A DNA stretch of 64,000 bases from an uncultured Vibrio sp. (GTDB lineage Bacteria > Pseudomonadota > Gammaproteobacteria > Enterobacterales > Vibrionaceae), in the NCBI GenBank assembly GCA_947504195.1, contig CANNGN010000004.1:310001-374000 (forward strand), given 5' to 3'. Shown here piece by piece: positions 17,738 through 26,192 of the stretch. The notes beneath the pieces are model-generated. The model worked only from the letters and a program-made list of their open reading frames with translations, made no database searches and was not told where the DNA came from. Both the position numbers and the translations under genes were made by a program. The stretch's first letter is position 1. Every line of letters starts with the position of its first letter.

Positions 17738-17783
17738 GGCTACTCGTAGCCCCCTGTCGTAGCACCAGGTAAAAAACACTATG
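17738..17783 (+). promoter_or_regulatory. Probable preQ1-I riboswitch overlapping the queC start codon
   Basis: CCTG (17753-17756) pairs with CAGG (17766-17769) around a 9-base loop, followed by the A-rich tail TAAAAAACACT. Loop bases GTAG (17759-17762) can pair with CTAT (17779-17782) to form the pseudoknot, whose 3' strand includes the first two bases of the ATG. This is the compact preQ1-I layout. The likely ribosome-binding AGG is inside the first stem. Just upstream, GGCTAC (17738-17743) can pair with GTAGCC (17746-17751) or with the loop copy GTAGC, offering an alternative fold. Ligand binding should lower queCDE translation. Confidence 0.72.
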
Positions 17784-18488
17784 AAAGCAATGATCGTTTG
17801 TTCCGGCGGGCTAGACTCTGTCACGCTCGCTCATAAAGTCGCCGCAGAAGCGGAGCTTACCTCTCTTGTCTCATTTCATTATGGCCAACGCCATGACAAA
17901 GAATTGGACTACGCTGCACGTTGTGCAGAATACTTTGACGTTCCTCATCACATTATCGACATCAGCAATGTTGGCGCACAGTTAACTGGATCTGCCCTCA
18001 CCGATGATGTAGATGTGCCTGATGGCCACTACGCCGAAGACAGCATGAAACTCACCATTGTCCCGAATCGTAACGCCATTATGCTCACTATTGCTTATGG
18101 TATGGCAGCCTCACAAGGCGCTGATACCGTCGCGATAGCCGTTCACGGTGGTGACCACTTCATCTACCCTGACTGTCGTCCTGAATTTATTGAGCAATTC
18201 GCAAAAATGCAGAAAATGGCCTTAGATGGCTATGCTGATATTGACCTCTACGCACCGTTTTTACACGGCAGCAAAGCCGATATTGTTACTACGGGCGCTG
18301 CCGTCAGCGTTCCTTTTAATGACACGTGGTCATGCTATAAAGGTGGTGAAAAACACTGTGGCCGTTGCGGTACTTGTGTCGAGCGTCAAGAAGCTTTTAG
18401 TGATGCAGGCATTGTAGATCCAACGGACTACGCCGATCCTGACTATTGGAAAAACGCGGTGAAAAACCACGTTCACAGGGAGGCCTAA
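17781..18488 (+). CDS. queC: 7-cyano-7-deazaguanine (preQ0) synthase
   Basis: ATP-dependent conversion of 7-carboxy-7-deazaguanine to preQ0 in the queuosine pathway. At 235 residues it has the PP-loop VCSGGLDSVTLAHK near the N-terminus, IVPNRNAIMLTIAYGMA, and the zinc site WSCYKGGEKHCGRCGTCVER near residue 190 with four cysteines. It heads the queC-queD-queE operon, 2 bases ahead of queD, and its start codon lies inside the riboswitch. Confidence 0.96.
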   Translation: MKAMIVCSGGLDSVTLAHKVAAEAELTSLVSFHYGQRHDKELDYAARCAEYFDVPHHIIDISNVGAQLTGSALTDDVDVPDGHYAEDSMKLTIVPNRNAIMLTIAYGMAASQGADTVAIAVHGGDHFIYPDCRPEFIEQFAKMQKMALDGYADIDLYAPFLHGSKADIVTTGAAVSVPFNDTWSCYKGGEKHCGRCGTCVERQEAFSDAGIVDPTDYADPDYWKNAVKNHVHREA

Positions 18489-18490
18489 GC

Positions 18491-18847
18491 ATGTTCCGTA
18501 TCAGCAAAGAATTTCAATTTTCAGCCTCTCATCAGCTCAAACAAATGCCTGCGGATCATCAGTGCGCACGACTGCATGGACACAACTATGTCGTGGTCGT
18601 TGAGCTCTGTTCAGAGTCACTAGATCAATACGGTTTTGTCCGTGATTACAGCGAACTAAAGCTGCTAAAAGACTACATTGATGACACCTTAGATCACAGA
18701 CACTTGAATGATGTGTTAGGTGATGACTGTGCAACCGCAGAATTGTTGGCTAAACACCTATACGATTGGTGTAAGCCACACTGGCCTGAAACCACCGCAG
18801 TAAAAGTAAGTGAAACCCCAAAAACATGGGCGGAATATCGACCATGA
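18491..18847 (+). CDS. queD: 6-carboxy-5,6,7,8-tetrahydropterin synthase
   Basis: Second operon gene, making 6-carboxytetrahydropterin from dihydroneopterin triphosphate. The 118-residue protein shows the zinc-binding pattern: SASHQL, then CARLHGHNYVV with two histidines, the DHRHLN catalytic stretch, and ending VKVSETPKTWAEYRP. The start is the ATG at 18491; a frame from further upstream is just queC read-through. It overlaps queE by 4 bases. Confidence 0.95.
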   Translation: MFRISKEFQFSASHQLKQMPADHQCARLHGHNYVVVVELCSESLDQYGFVRDYSELKLLKDYIDDTLDHRHLNDVLGDDCATAELLAKHLYDWCKPHWPETTAVKVSETPKTWAEYRP

Positions 18848-19542
18848 GCCAACTGATCATTAGCGAAGTATTTGGCCCCACAATACAAGGGGAAGGCGCA
18901 CTTATTGGCAAACCTACGGTATTTGTTCGTAGCGGTGGTTGCGACTATCGTTGCAACTGGTGCGACACACTTTATGCGGTTGAGAATAAGTATAAAAGTG
19001 AATGGAAAACTCAGAGCACTGAAGATGTTTGGGCAAAAATACAAGCGCTTAGTCCGACACCGATACTCGTAACTCTCTCAGGCGGCAACCCTGCCCTTCA
19101 AGATTTTTCCGATCTGATTCGTATCGGCCATAAAGCAGGTTACACCTTTGCTATGGAAACACAAGGCAGTATCTCAAAGCCATGGTTTAGCCAAGTGGAT
19201 TATTTAACCCTAAGCCCTAAACCGCCGTCATCTGGTATGGAGACCCGCTGGGACAGGTTTGACAAAAGCTTAGCATTAGCCAATAGCCACAGAGCGATTA
19301 GCATTAAGCTAGTAATAGCGGATGATATTGATTTTGCGTGGGCATGCGAGGTACAAAAGCGCTATCCAAACTATCCATATTATCTACAACCCTGCAATCT
19401 TGACGCTGAAGAAGTGACTTTAGAACAAGGCTTGCAGTCTACTCGCGATCTGATTGATCGCGTGGTTAATGTCGGTTGGCATCAAGCAACGGTGTTGCCA
19501 CAGCTTCACAATATTCTTTGGGGTACACAACGCGGCGTTTAA
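18844..19542 (+). CDS. queE: 7-carboxy-7-deazaguanine synthase (radical SAM)
   Basis: Radical SAM enzyme that contracts the pterin ring to 7-carboxy-7-deazaguanine. 232 residues: SEVFGPTIQGEGALIGKPTV, the cluster motif CDYRCNWC, LSGGNPALQ (the GG motif), and SPKPPSSG. The start at 18844 overlaps the queD stop as ATGA, indicating coupling, rather than the in-frame ATG at 18826. It is the last gene of the que operon. Confidence 0.95.
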   Translation: MSQLIISEVFGPTIQGEGALIGKPTVFVRSGGCDYRCNWCDTLYAVENKYKSEWKTQSTEDVWAKIQALSPTPILVTLSGGNPALQDFSDLIRIGHKAGYTFAMETQGSISKPWFSQVDYLTLSPKPPSSGMETRWDRFDKSLALANSHRAISIKLVIADDIDFAWACEVQKRYPNYPYYLQPCNLDAEEVTLEQGLQSTRDLIDRVVNVGWHQATVLPQLHNILWGTQRGV

Positions 19543-19585
19543 TATTGATTGCTGTAAAATGGAAGAGGGCGAGTCTATTCGTACA

Positions 19586-20005
19586 CTATGAGTCATGTAC
19601 GAGCCTTTTTCCTAAACCAACAACGTTATCATTACCGTATCCTAGGGCTTCATAAAACGCGAGTACGTGGTCGTTTGTACTTCTGACTTGTAGGTTTATT
19701 TTAGGGCAACCTTTGTTCGAAATTTTCTGCTCTACCGCTTCCATTATTGCCTTACCATATCCGTTTCTTTGAGCATCAGGGCTAACAGCTAAATAATTTA
19801 TCCATCCTCTATGCCCTTCGTAGCCCCCCATGACAGTCGCCACAATACGCCCTTCGACCACACCAACCAAAAATAAATCAGGATCTACCTTCAATTTACG
19901 GTCTATATCATTTCCAGGATTATTTTGAGGTGCAACTAAACCACATTCTTCCCAAAGAGAAATCACAGGATTTCGATCTTTAATTTCGTATTCTCTAATT
20001 TTCAT
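19586..20005 (-). CDS. GNAT family N-acetyltransferase (YpeA-like)
   Basis: A 139-residue acetyltransferase from MKIREYEIKDRNPVISLWEE, with the acetyl-CoA pyrophosphate loop SPDAQRNGYGKAIMEAVEQK and the C-terminal FYEALGYGNDNVVGLGKRL. This matches the small YpeA group, whose natural substrate is unsettled. An in-frame upstream ATG at 20050 adds 15 atypical residues and is less likely. It is convergent with queE. Confidence 0.88.
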   Translation of the reverse strand: MKIREYEIKDRNPVISLWEECGLVAPQNNPGNDIDRKLKVDPDLFLVGVVEGRIVATVMGGYEGHRGWINYLAVSPDAQRNGYGKAIMEAVEQKISNKGCPKINLQVRSTNDHVLAFYEALGYGNDNVVGLGKRLVHDS

Positions 20006-20080
20006 ATTGTTATTTCTATTGAATATTAAACCCAGCGCAGTTATGAGCAATAAGCAAAATTTTTGTTTTGTAACGCTAAC

Positions 20081-20773
20081 CTAGGCATTTTTTAGTCTGT
20101 CGATTTGGTTATGTACATCTGACAAATGCCCCATTTTCATCCAGACTTTTGCCCCTTCTGTGCCTGCTTTCCCATTTATGGTAGAGCCTAACGGTAGACG
20201 CAGCCAACTGTGTTTTTCTAGTCGCTCATTGTTTTCGACAAAACAGCCATGAAGAACAAATAACTCAGCCCCATTTGCCACATTTTGTTTAAAAACAGCA
20301 TTTGGTGCAATATGTAGCAAGCTGACTTCTTCATACTTATCTTCAAATAATGGCGCGATTGATACACCGGGCATGTTTTCATCGGCACAAGGTACAGCGT
20401 CATTCATCTGAATATTGACATGAGTTCTATCGCTTGGCTGAAACTGCCACAGTTTAACAAATATTATACAGCCCTCATTTGAACCTGGTTGATGACTTGA
20501 TTGTGGAGGGTTTCGCACATATGAGCCTGCGGGAAAATCACCATGCTCATCTTGGAATACCCCTTCTAATACAATAAATTCTTCACCTCCAGTATGTACA
20601 TGAGGTGAAAAATGACTTTGGGGAGCATATTTTACAATACTTGTGGCACGAGCAACTTCGTCCCCTACCCGCTCTAGTAGACGTCTTTCCACACCTTGCA
20701 TAGGTGATTTTAGCCAAGGTAAAGAGTCAGAGTGAACGAATACTCGTTGCTTAAAATTTGCTGCAATTTCCAT
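20081..20773 (-). CDS. ChrR-like cupin domain protein
   Basis: A 230-residue protein with two cupin barrels. The first has a clear metal site: SHFSPHVHTGGEEFIVLEG followed by FPAGSYVRNPPQSSHQPGS. The second (about residues 130-215, VSLLHIAPNAVFKQNVANG, GAELFVLHGCF) has lost most metal ligands. ChrR-type cupins range from anti-sigma factors to dioxygenases; there is no sigma-factor gene nearby, so an enzyme or sensor is equally possible. It lies downstream of the VOC gene but past its terminator. Confidence 0.85.
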   Translation of the reverse strand: MEIAANFKQRVFVHSDSLPWLKSPMQGVERRLLERVGDEVARATSIVKYAPQSHFSPHVHTGGEEFIVLEGVFQDEHGDFPAGSYVRNPPQSSHQPGSNEGCIIFVKLWQFQPSDRTHVNIQMNDAVPCADENMPGVSIAPLFEDKYEEVSLLHIAPNAVFKQNVANGAELFVLHGCFVENNERLEKHSWLRLPLGSTINGKAGTEGAKVWMKMGHLSDVHNQIDRLKNA

Positions 20774-20841
20774 AATTTACCTCTTAGTTTATACTGCCAT
20801 GTATTATCAACCCAGCAAACTCTGAGTAATAAATAATGTGC

Positions 20842-20874
20842 AAAAAAGTAAGGCCGGCATATAGCCGACCTCAC
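20842..20874 (-). terminator. Terminator after the VOC gene
   Basis: On the minus strand AGGTCGGCTATATGCCGGCCT folds into a GC-rich hairpin with a 4-base loop and is followed by TACTTTTTT, a standard intrinsic terminator. It separates the VOC and cupin genes. Confidence 0.75.
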
Positions 20875-20893
20875 AAACATGAATGACTTACCA

Positions 20894-21262
20894 TTAGGTC
20901 ATATGAAAAAAGCAAAGCTTGTTCCCATCTAGATCATAAACGTAAGCACCGTAAAAGAAATCAAAACGTTGCCCAGGCTCACCCCCATCAGTAGCCCCCA
21001 ATTCAATCGCTTTATTATAAAGAGCTTGAGCACCCTCTATAGAACCACCGGGAATAGCGATTTGTTGACCATTACCGGCTGTTTGTGGATTGTTGTCATG
21101 AGGGGTACACACCGCCAGCATAGCACCACCAGCGTCTGTTCCATAAAATTTAATGCGGTCCATTTCCATGACTCTTTTTCCACCGACTAGATCAAGTAGT
21201 GCATCGTAAAAAGACACCGCTTTATCCAGATTCTTTGAACCAATTGTCGTGTATCCAATCAT
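20894..21262 (-). CDS. VOC family protein
   Basis: A 122-residue glyoxalase-fold protein: MIGYTTIGSKNLDKAVSFYD, then GAMLAVCTPHDN, and closing GAYVYDLDGNKLCFFHMT. The start is placed at the second ATG (21262) because AGGA lies 9 bases before it; the first ATG at 21277 has no such signal. It is divergent from the CmcJ-like gene across a region with two matching operators, so both are probably under the TetR protein at 22590. Confidence 0.86.
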   Translation of the reverse strand: MIGYTTIGSKNLDKAVSFYDALLDLVGGKRVMEMDRIKFYGTDAGGAMLAVCTPHDNNPQTAGNGQQIAIPGGSIEGAQALYNKAIELGATDGGEPGQRFDFFYGAYVYDLDGNKLCFFHMT

Positions 21263-21362
21263 TGTTTTAATCCTCATATTCTACGTTTAATTTTTCATTC
21301 ATATTTGAAGACAATTCATCTATCTGCTTGCAAATACATTATGTTTCGAACGAGACAAACAA

Positions 21363-21383
21363 TACCTACCTACCAGAAGGTAG
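21363..21383. promoter_or_regulatory. Operator 1 of the TetR-linked divergent region
   Basis: CTACCAGAAGGTAG (21370-21383) is a perfect 5-base-arm palindrome (CTACC/GGTAG) preceded by AATACCTACC. The same sequence recurs at 21529-21547. It sits about 100 bases before the minus-strand VOC start. Confidence 0.6.
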
Positions 21384-21501
21384 TCAAACTGTTTTTCACA
21401 AATATTTTTAATTTAATTTTTAAGATGTTGATTTTAATTAATTTTTATATTCTTAGTATGAAAGGAAAAGTATCTATAGGTATTAGCAACGACAAAATTA
21501 A

Positions 21502-21547
21502 TTGACAGTTAACGAAATACGACCATAGAATACCTACCAGTAGATAG
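21502..21547 (+). promoter_or_regulatory. Promoter and operator 2 of the CmcJ-like gene
   Basis: TTGACA (21502-21507) and TAGAAT (21526-21531), 18 bases apart, form a good sigma-70 promoter. Directly after it, AATACCTACC and CTACCAGTAGATAG (12 of 14 as in operator 1) overlap the -10 and start region, where a repressor would block initiation. Confidence 0.65.
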
Positions 21548-21581
21548 ATTAGTTATATATAAAGATAAAGCAGAGGCAGCC

Positions 21582-22406
21582 ATGAAATACAATATAGAAA
21601 AAACGACACTTCATTTCATTAGAAAAGAGTCCACCAGTACGCCTGTTATTCAGTATTCAGGGTTTAATGAAACGCAAGAATACAGTGAGGATTATCTATT
21701 CCAAGATGCCGATATTATTGACGCACGTTCATTACCTGATGCTACGTTCAATGTGGATAAGCATGGTTTTGAGCTCGCAACCTTTCAACCCAGCCAAGTC
21801 GATTACTTAGATCCTCTAGCTGTAAAAGAATTCTATTATACAGAGGTCGAGGCTTTGGTTAAAAAGCAACTGGGAGCAAACCATGTAGTGGCTTTTGACC
21901 ATACTGTACGCCGTGGTATTGAAAACTCTAACCGCCATCCCGCCTACCATATTCATAATGATTACACTGACGAAACTGGCTTAATTCGTGCTCAATCTGA
22001 ACTGGATGAAGATTTGATGCGCTCATATGCTGGAAAAAGAATGGTACAAATCAATGTTTGGCGCTCTATTGCAGGTGTTGTGCAAAAAGATCCGTTGGCC
22101 TTTATGGACTATCAATCATTAGATAAAAACGATCTTGTAACCGCACATATCGAGTTTAACGATATGCATACAGGTGAAAAACATCGAGGTGAGATTTTTG
22201 CAGTCAAACAAAACCCAAATCAGAAATGGTATTTCTACTCACAAATGGACTCAAGTGAAGCCGTGCTCATTAAAGGTTTTGACACAGATAAATCTAAAGC
22301 TGGTTTTGCGATGCATACTGCTTTTCCATTGTTAGAACAAGGCGCTAACTGTGATCCACGACAAAGTATAGAAACGAGAACTTATGCTTTTTTTGATGAC
22401 GAGTAG
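21582..22406 (+). CDS. CmcJ/NvfI family oxidoreductase
   Basis: A 274-residue protein of the CmcJ/NvfI family, related to cephamycin methoxylation and fungal endoperoxide-forming iron/2-oxoglutarate oxygenases. Visible family motifs are FDHTVRRG, AYHIHNDYTDETGLIRAQ (His-x-Asp) and RMVQINVWRSIAGVVQKDPL. It is preceded by AGAGGCAG as ribosome-binding site. The substrate is unknown. Followed by the TetR gene on the same strand, so the repressor is probably part of the same regulated unit. Confidence 0.85.
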   Translation: MKYNIEKTTLHFIRKESTSTPVIQYSGFNETQEYSEDYLFQDADIIDARSLPDATFNVDKHGFELATFQPSQVDYLDPLAVKEFYYTEVEALVKKQLGANHVVAFDHTVRRGIENSNRHPAYHIHNDYTDETGLIRAQSELDEDLMRSYAGKRMVQINVWRSIAGVVQKDPLAFMDYQSLDKNDLVTAHIEFNDMHTGEKHRGEIFAVKQNPNQKWYFYSQMDSSEAVLIKGFDTDKSKAGFAMHTAFPLLEQGANCDPRQSIETRTYAFFDDE

Positions 22407-22589
22407 ATAGTCAATATACCGGTACCTAGCCAAATATATTGTTGGCTAGGTCATCTTATTAATGCCCATATTCTGATCTTTTTTAAACTAAACGAATGTT
22501 GAATGATTGGATTACATCATAAAAATGAAAGCGCTTGTATTGAGGTATCTGCTATTAGATAATTACGTCCGCAGATGTAAGGGGTAATC

Positions 22590-23108
22590 ATGAGCAAGAA
22601 GGAAAAACTGTTAAAAATCGCTGAAGATAAAGTACGTGCTGGTGGATACAGCAACTTTAGCTTTAGAGAGCTAGCAAATGAAGTGGGTATAAAAAGTGCC
22701 AGTGTTCACTACCACTTTCCGACTAAAGCTGACTTAGGTGCCGAATTAGCCCATCAATATACAGACGCATTTTTGGCAGCATTAGGGGATGTTGACCAAA
22801 TCAAAGCGCAAGGTAAAAACCCGATCGATATCTATACAGCAATTTTCAAACATGCATTATTGACTGACGATAAAATGTGTTTATGTGGTCTTTTGGGTGC
22901 TCAAAATGAAAGCTTACCAGAAAAAGTACAAATAGAAGTTAAGCGCTTTTTTAGGAAAAACCTGGCTTGGTTAACAGCCGCGCACACCGCAAATGGCGAA
23001 GCAGACCCTGAGCATGCCGCCATCACAACCGTCAGTTTGCTTGAAGGCGCAATGATGATTAGTAAAGCGCTTAATGACCACAGTTATTTCAAACTTGCGA
23101 CTCAATAA
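22590..23108 (+). CDS. TetR/AcrR family transcriptional regulator
   Basis: A 172-residue repressor. Residues 1-50 form the three-helix DNA-binding domain: KEKLLKIAEDKVRAGGYSNF, then SFRELANEVGIKSASVHYHF. The remainder is the ligand-binding helical domain, with two cysteines in MCLCGLLGAQNES that are common in this AcuR/YezE-like branch and may sense electrophiles. Its probable targets are the two palindromic sites at 21363-21547. Confidence 0.92.
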   Translation: MSKKEKLLKIAEDKVRAGGYSNFSFRELANEVGIKSASVHYHFPTKADLGAELAHQYTDAFLAALGDVDQIKAQGKNPIDIYTAIFKHALLTDDKMCLCGLLGAQNESLPEKVQIEVKRFFRKNLAWLTAAHTANGEADPEHAAITTVSLLEGAMMISKALNDHSYFKLATQ

Positions 23109-23221
23109 GACTCATTATATGACACTATATTAATAGGACATTTTCCTCTACAATTCTAAGCGACTCGATGAGCTGCTCTTACAAGGCCACCTATACACTC
23201 TTTCTGAAAGTGCTCTGGCAC

Positions 23222-23261
23222 AAAAAAGACCCGTAGCTCATATTAGCTAACGGGTCTTTTT
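23222..23261. terminator. Bidirectional terminator after the TetR gene
   Basis: AAAAAGACCCGT pairs with ACGGGTCTTTTT and an inner AGCT/AGCT extends the stem. It carries T runs on the plus strand and A/T runs on the other. It lies between convergent genes. Confidence 0.85.
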
Positions 23262-23284
23262 GTAGATAATGCATCTTGGGTTTA

Positions 23285-23722
23285 TTAAACTCCGGTGATG
23301 CCCATCTTAATAAATGCTTGTTTAGCCAACACAGCCACAACAAGGTAAGCAATCATCCATACAACCGTCATAACAACGGTCAACCAATACGGTTGCATAT
23401 CAAACTCTTTCGAATCATCAATTTTATCACGAGTTAACTGATACTTATGCGCAATGAACATCGTAGGGAATAAATACAGTAAAGGAATAATGCTGCTTGA
23501 AAGGTGGAGTGAAAGAAACGGAACCAAAAGAATCAAGCAAAGTACAATAAGAGAACCATAAAATAATGTTCTATTCGAGAACTGTTTCTTGCCTAACGTA
23601 TCAAAATTCACTTTTAAAAAATAGATTGCCGCAAGTGGTCCACCTAAATAGGTGCCAATTGATATTTGCATTGGTGAATATACTTTCTTTGATTTTTCTT
23701 CTTTTTTTACATCGTTGCTCAT
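23285..23722 (-). CDS. Hypothetical membrane protein (145 aa)
   Basis: A Lys/Glu-rich cytoplasmic N-terminus (MSNDVKKEEKSKKVYSP) is followed by about four hydrophobic helices (near residues 20-38, 50-70, 72-95 and 112-138). QISIGTYLGGPLAAIYFLKV resembles the start of small Vibrio membrane proteins of unknown function. No neighbour suggests a role. Confidence 0.7.
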   Translation of the reverse strand: MSNDVKKEEKSKKVYSPMQISIGTYLGGPLAAIYFLKVNFDTLGKKQFSNRTLFYGSLIVLCLILLVPFLSLHLSSSIIPLLYLFPTMFIAHKYQLTRDKIDDSKEFDMQPYWLTVVMTVVWMIAYLVVAVLAKQAFIKMGITGV

Positions 23723-23980
23723 ACATAATGCTCGATAATGTTGTACTTACACAGCGTAGTGCTGAAAATCGTCACTCATTATAACTCACCTCACCAACAA
23801 GACTGAAATAGAACCCCTGTATTTTATGTAAAAACGTGTGATGTGAACAATTCATTGGCCGAATACTCATTCTTATTCCATTCAATCACTAAAATAAAAC
23901 ACTCTTAAATATCAATAAATTAGACTCAAACCACTCTACTTCATCGATCTTTTTCTTGCATAATTAGACTGCAATTTATA

Positions 23981-23996
23981 CTGTATATATATACAG
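23981..23996. promoter_or_regulatory. LexA (SOS) box
   Basis: CTGTATATATATACAG is a perfect CTG-N10-CAG palindrome with the ideal alternating TA core. It sits about 20-35 bases before imuA, so the mutagenesis cassette should be repressed by LexA and induced by DNA damage. Confidence 0.93.
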
Positions 23997-24015
23997 TTAT
24001 TTTATATGTAAATTG

Positions 24016-24720
24016 ATGATGAATGAATTTATTGAGCAGTTAAAACAGAAGCAATGGCTATGGCAAGGAAACAAGCCTAGCGCATTAATGATGCCTGAAT
24101 CACTGGCTAGCACTGGTTTTTCTGAATTCGATCAAAAGCTTGAAGGTGGGCTACCTGAACATGGCGTGATTGATTTGCAATCGCTGGGCGGTATTGGCGA
24201 ACTGCGTTTACTTTTTCCTCATTTGCGACACGCCGATGATGGTCGTTTGATTGTCTTTATTCAACCACCAGCGCCATTGCATGCTGAAGCTTTGGTTTCG
24301 GAACAACTCGACAGTAACCGCGTAATATTGATTCAACCTGATAACAAAAAACACGCATTTTGGGCCGCAGAGCAATGCCTAAAAAGTGGTGCTTGCAGCC
24401 ATGTGATGTTGTGGTGCGGTGACGTAGAAATTCATCAGGCTCGACGTTTTCAAGTGAGTGCAGAAGCAGGCCGATGTCGTCAATTTTTATTTCGTAGCGA
24501 ACAAAAGTGCGGTTTTTCATTACCGGTTTCCTTATCGATGCAACTTGCTCCCCACCCTCAAGGAATTAAAGCAAAAATAACAAAACGAAAAGGTCGCTGG
24601 GAACCAAACCCGTTCACCATCAATATGGCGCAACAATGGCCGCAACTCGTCTTGCAAAAACAACCACAAGTCGTCATTCCATTCCCTTCTAAACAAAAAG
24701 TGACTTGGCAGCGAGGTTAA
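24016..24720 (+). CDS. imuA: SOS mutagenesis protein ImuA
   Basis: First gene of the damage-inducible imuA-imuB-dnaE2 cassette. The 234-residue RecA/SulA-like protein begins MNEFIEQLKQKQWLWQG and contains TGFSEFDQKLEGGLPEHG, typical of ImuA. There is no recognisable ribosome-binding site; the start may be either ATG at 24016 or 24019. ImuA supports translesion synthesis with ImuB and DnaE2. It is 2 bases upstream of imuB. Confidence 0.9.
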   Translation: MMNEFIEQLKQKQWLWQGNKPSALMMPESLASTGFSEFDQKLEGGLPEHGVIDLQSLGGIGELRLLFPHLRHADDGRLIVFIQPPAPLHAEALVSEQLDSNRVILIQPDNKKHAFWAAEQCLKSGACSHVMLWCGDVEIHQARRFQVSAEAGRCRQFLFRSEQKCGFSLPVSLSMQLAPHPQGIKAKITKRKGRWEPNPFTINMAQQWPQLVLQKQPQVVIPFPSKQKVTWQRG

Positions 24721-24722
24721 TC

Positions 24723-26180
24723 ATGCAATTATGGCTTTATCTCGATTTTCCTTACCTTCAGCTCGATACGCTTTTTTCGACACAGCAAGAAGATACGCAA
24801 ACGAGTAATGATGAAAATAGTCAGCAGAATGACGAACCACTCGCGATTGTCGATGGAAAGAATTTTAGTATCGTACAAGCGAATCAAGCCGCCCTCGGTC
24901 AAGGTATCCAAATCGGGATGGGCATGGGCAGTGCTTCCGCGATGTGTGCTCATTTACAAGTTCATCCATATCAACCTGAAATCGAACAAACACAGCTTAG
25001 CGAAATCGCACAATGGCTCTATTTAGTAACGTCCGATATTGTCTTGTTTCCACCACAAGGGATCTTACTTCGGGTATCAAACATGCTCACACTTTATCAA
25101 GGGTTAGAGCATTACTGGCAATGTATTGAGCAACACATGCAACCCTGGAAACTACGTTACCAATTTTCCTGCGGGTTTTCCCCTTTATCGGCGATGTTAT
25201 TAGCTAAGTCTGGGATGAATTTGTTAAGTGAAAATCGATCGAAGTTCATGGAAAAATTGAACCATTTTCCGATAACCGCCACTGAACTCGACCATAAACA
25301 GGTTGACGCTTTACGGCGAGTGGGTGTAACGAAATTAAGTGAGCTGTTTGCCTTACCGATGGCAGATTTGGCTCGGCGCTTTGATATAAACCTCGTCAAT
25401 TATGTCGGTCGATTGTTGGGGCAATTTAAGCACCCTCTCAACTTCCACTATCCACCAGAAAAATTCAGTACCGACTTGGAATTACTTTACGACATTGATA
25501 ACAGCCAATGGTTACTCAAACCACTGGCAATCTTACTCAAACGACTCGAGCAGTTTCTATTACTCCGAAATCAAGTTGTCTATGAACTAGAGCTTTGCTT
25601 GATACAACGAGCCAATCATCAACAAACACCGCCTCAAAAGCAAGTGACCTTTACCTCGGCAACTGGGGAATATCGTGCCGACCGTTGGTTAACGCTGGCG
25701 CAGTTATCGCTTGAAAGTCTCACTCTCACGCAAGCCGTCCATCACTTACAGCTCAACGTTATTCGCAGCGGTGAACAACCTGCTCACGCCGATGATCTCT
25801 TTTCAGGCACACAAGGAACACTTCAACCATTAGAACTGATCTCTTTACTGCAAGCGAAATTAGGCAAACAAGCCGTGTCTAAAGTCATCATGAGTAATGA
25901 TCCACGCCCGGAAAAATCGTCTTATTTTCTCGATGCAACTCAAACAATCACCACGAGCGAGCGTTCAGCTCAATTACGTCCAAGCTTATTACACCCAACT
26001 CCTGAGAGACTAACAAAGAAAGTGGATTTAATTCATGGGCCTGAACGAATCGTAACCGGATGGTGGGATGGGCAGCCAATCACGCGAGATTACTACATAG
26101 CGTATAGCAATACCGGTTGCTGGCTTTGGGTGTTTCGCGATGTGCATAAACATTGGTATCTGCATGGCCAATTCAGTTAA
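24723..26180 (+). CDS. imuB: Y-family polymerase-like protein ImuB
   Basis: A 485-residue protein with the Y-family polymerase fold: MQLWLYLDFPYLQLD at the start, FSCGFSPLSAMLLAKSG, then the helix-hairpin-helix LRRVGVTKLSELFALPMADL. The acidic residues of active Y-family enzymes are not in the usual places, as expected for ImuB, which acts as an adaptor linking the beta clamp and DnaE2. An upstream in-frame start at 24705 lies in imuA; the ATG at 24723 is used. dnaE2 follows 12 bases on. Confidence 0.92.
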   Translation: MQLWLYLDFPYLQLDTLFSTQQEDTQTSNDENSQQNDEPLAIVDGKNFSIVQANQAALGQGIQIGMGMGSASAMCAHLQVHPYQPEIEQTQLSEIAQWLYLVTSDIVLFPPQGILLRVSNMLTLYQGLEHYWQCIEQHMQPWKLRYQFSCGFSPLSAMLLAKSGMNLLSENRSKFMEKLNHFPITATELDHKQVDALRRVGVTKLSELFALPMADLARRFDINLVNYVGRLLGQFKHPLNFHYPPEKFSTDLELLYDIDNSQWLLKPLAILLKRLEQFLLLRNQVVYELELCLIQRANHQQTPPQKQVTFTSATGEYRADRWLTLAQLSLESLTLTQAVHHLQLNVIRSGEQPAHADDLFSGTQGTLQPLELISLLQAKLGKQAVSKVIMSNDPRPEKSSYFLDATQTITTSERSAQLRPSLLHPTPERLTKKVDLIHGPERIVTGWWDGQPITRDYYIAYSNTGCWLWVFRDVHKHWYLHGQFS

Positions 26181-26192
26181 TTGGGGGATTAA

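Noticed and set aside
21305..21505. 66-residue plus-strand ORF between the VOC and CmcJ-like genes
   Set aside because: It covers the operator and AT-rich promoter DNA, has atypical composition and no ribosome-binding site.
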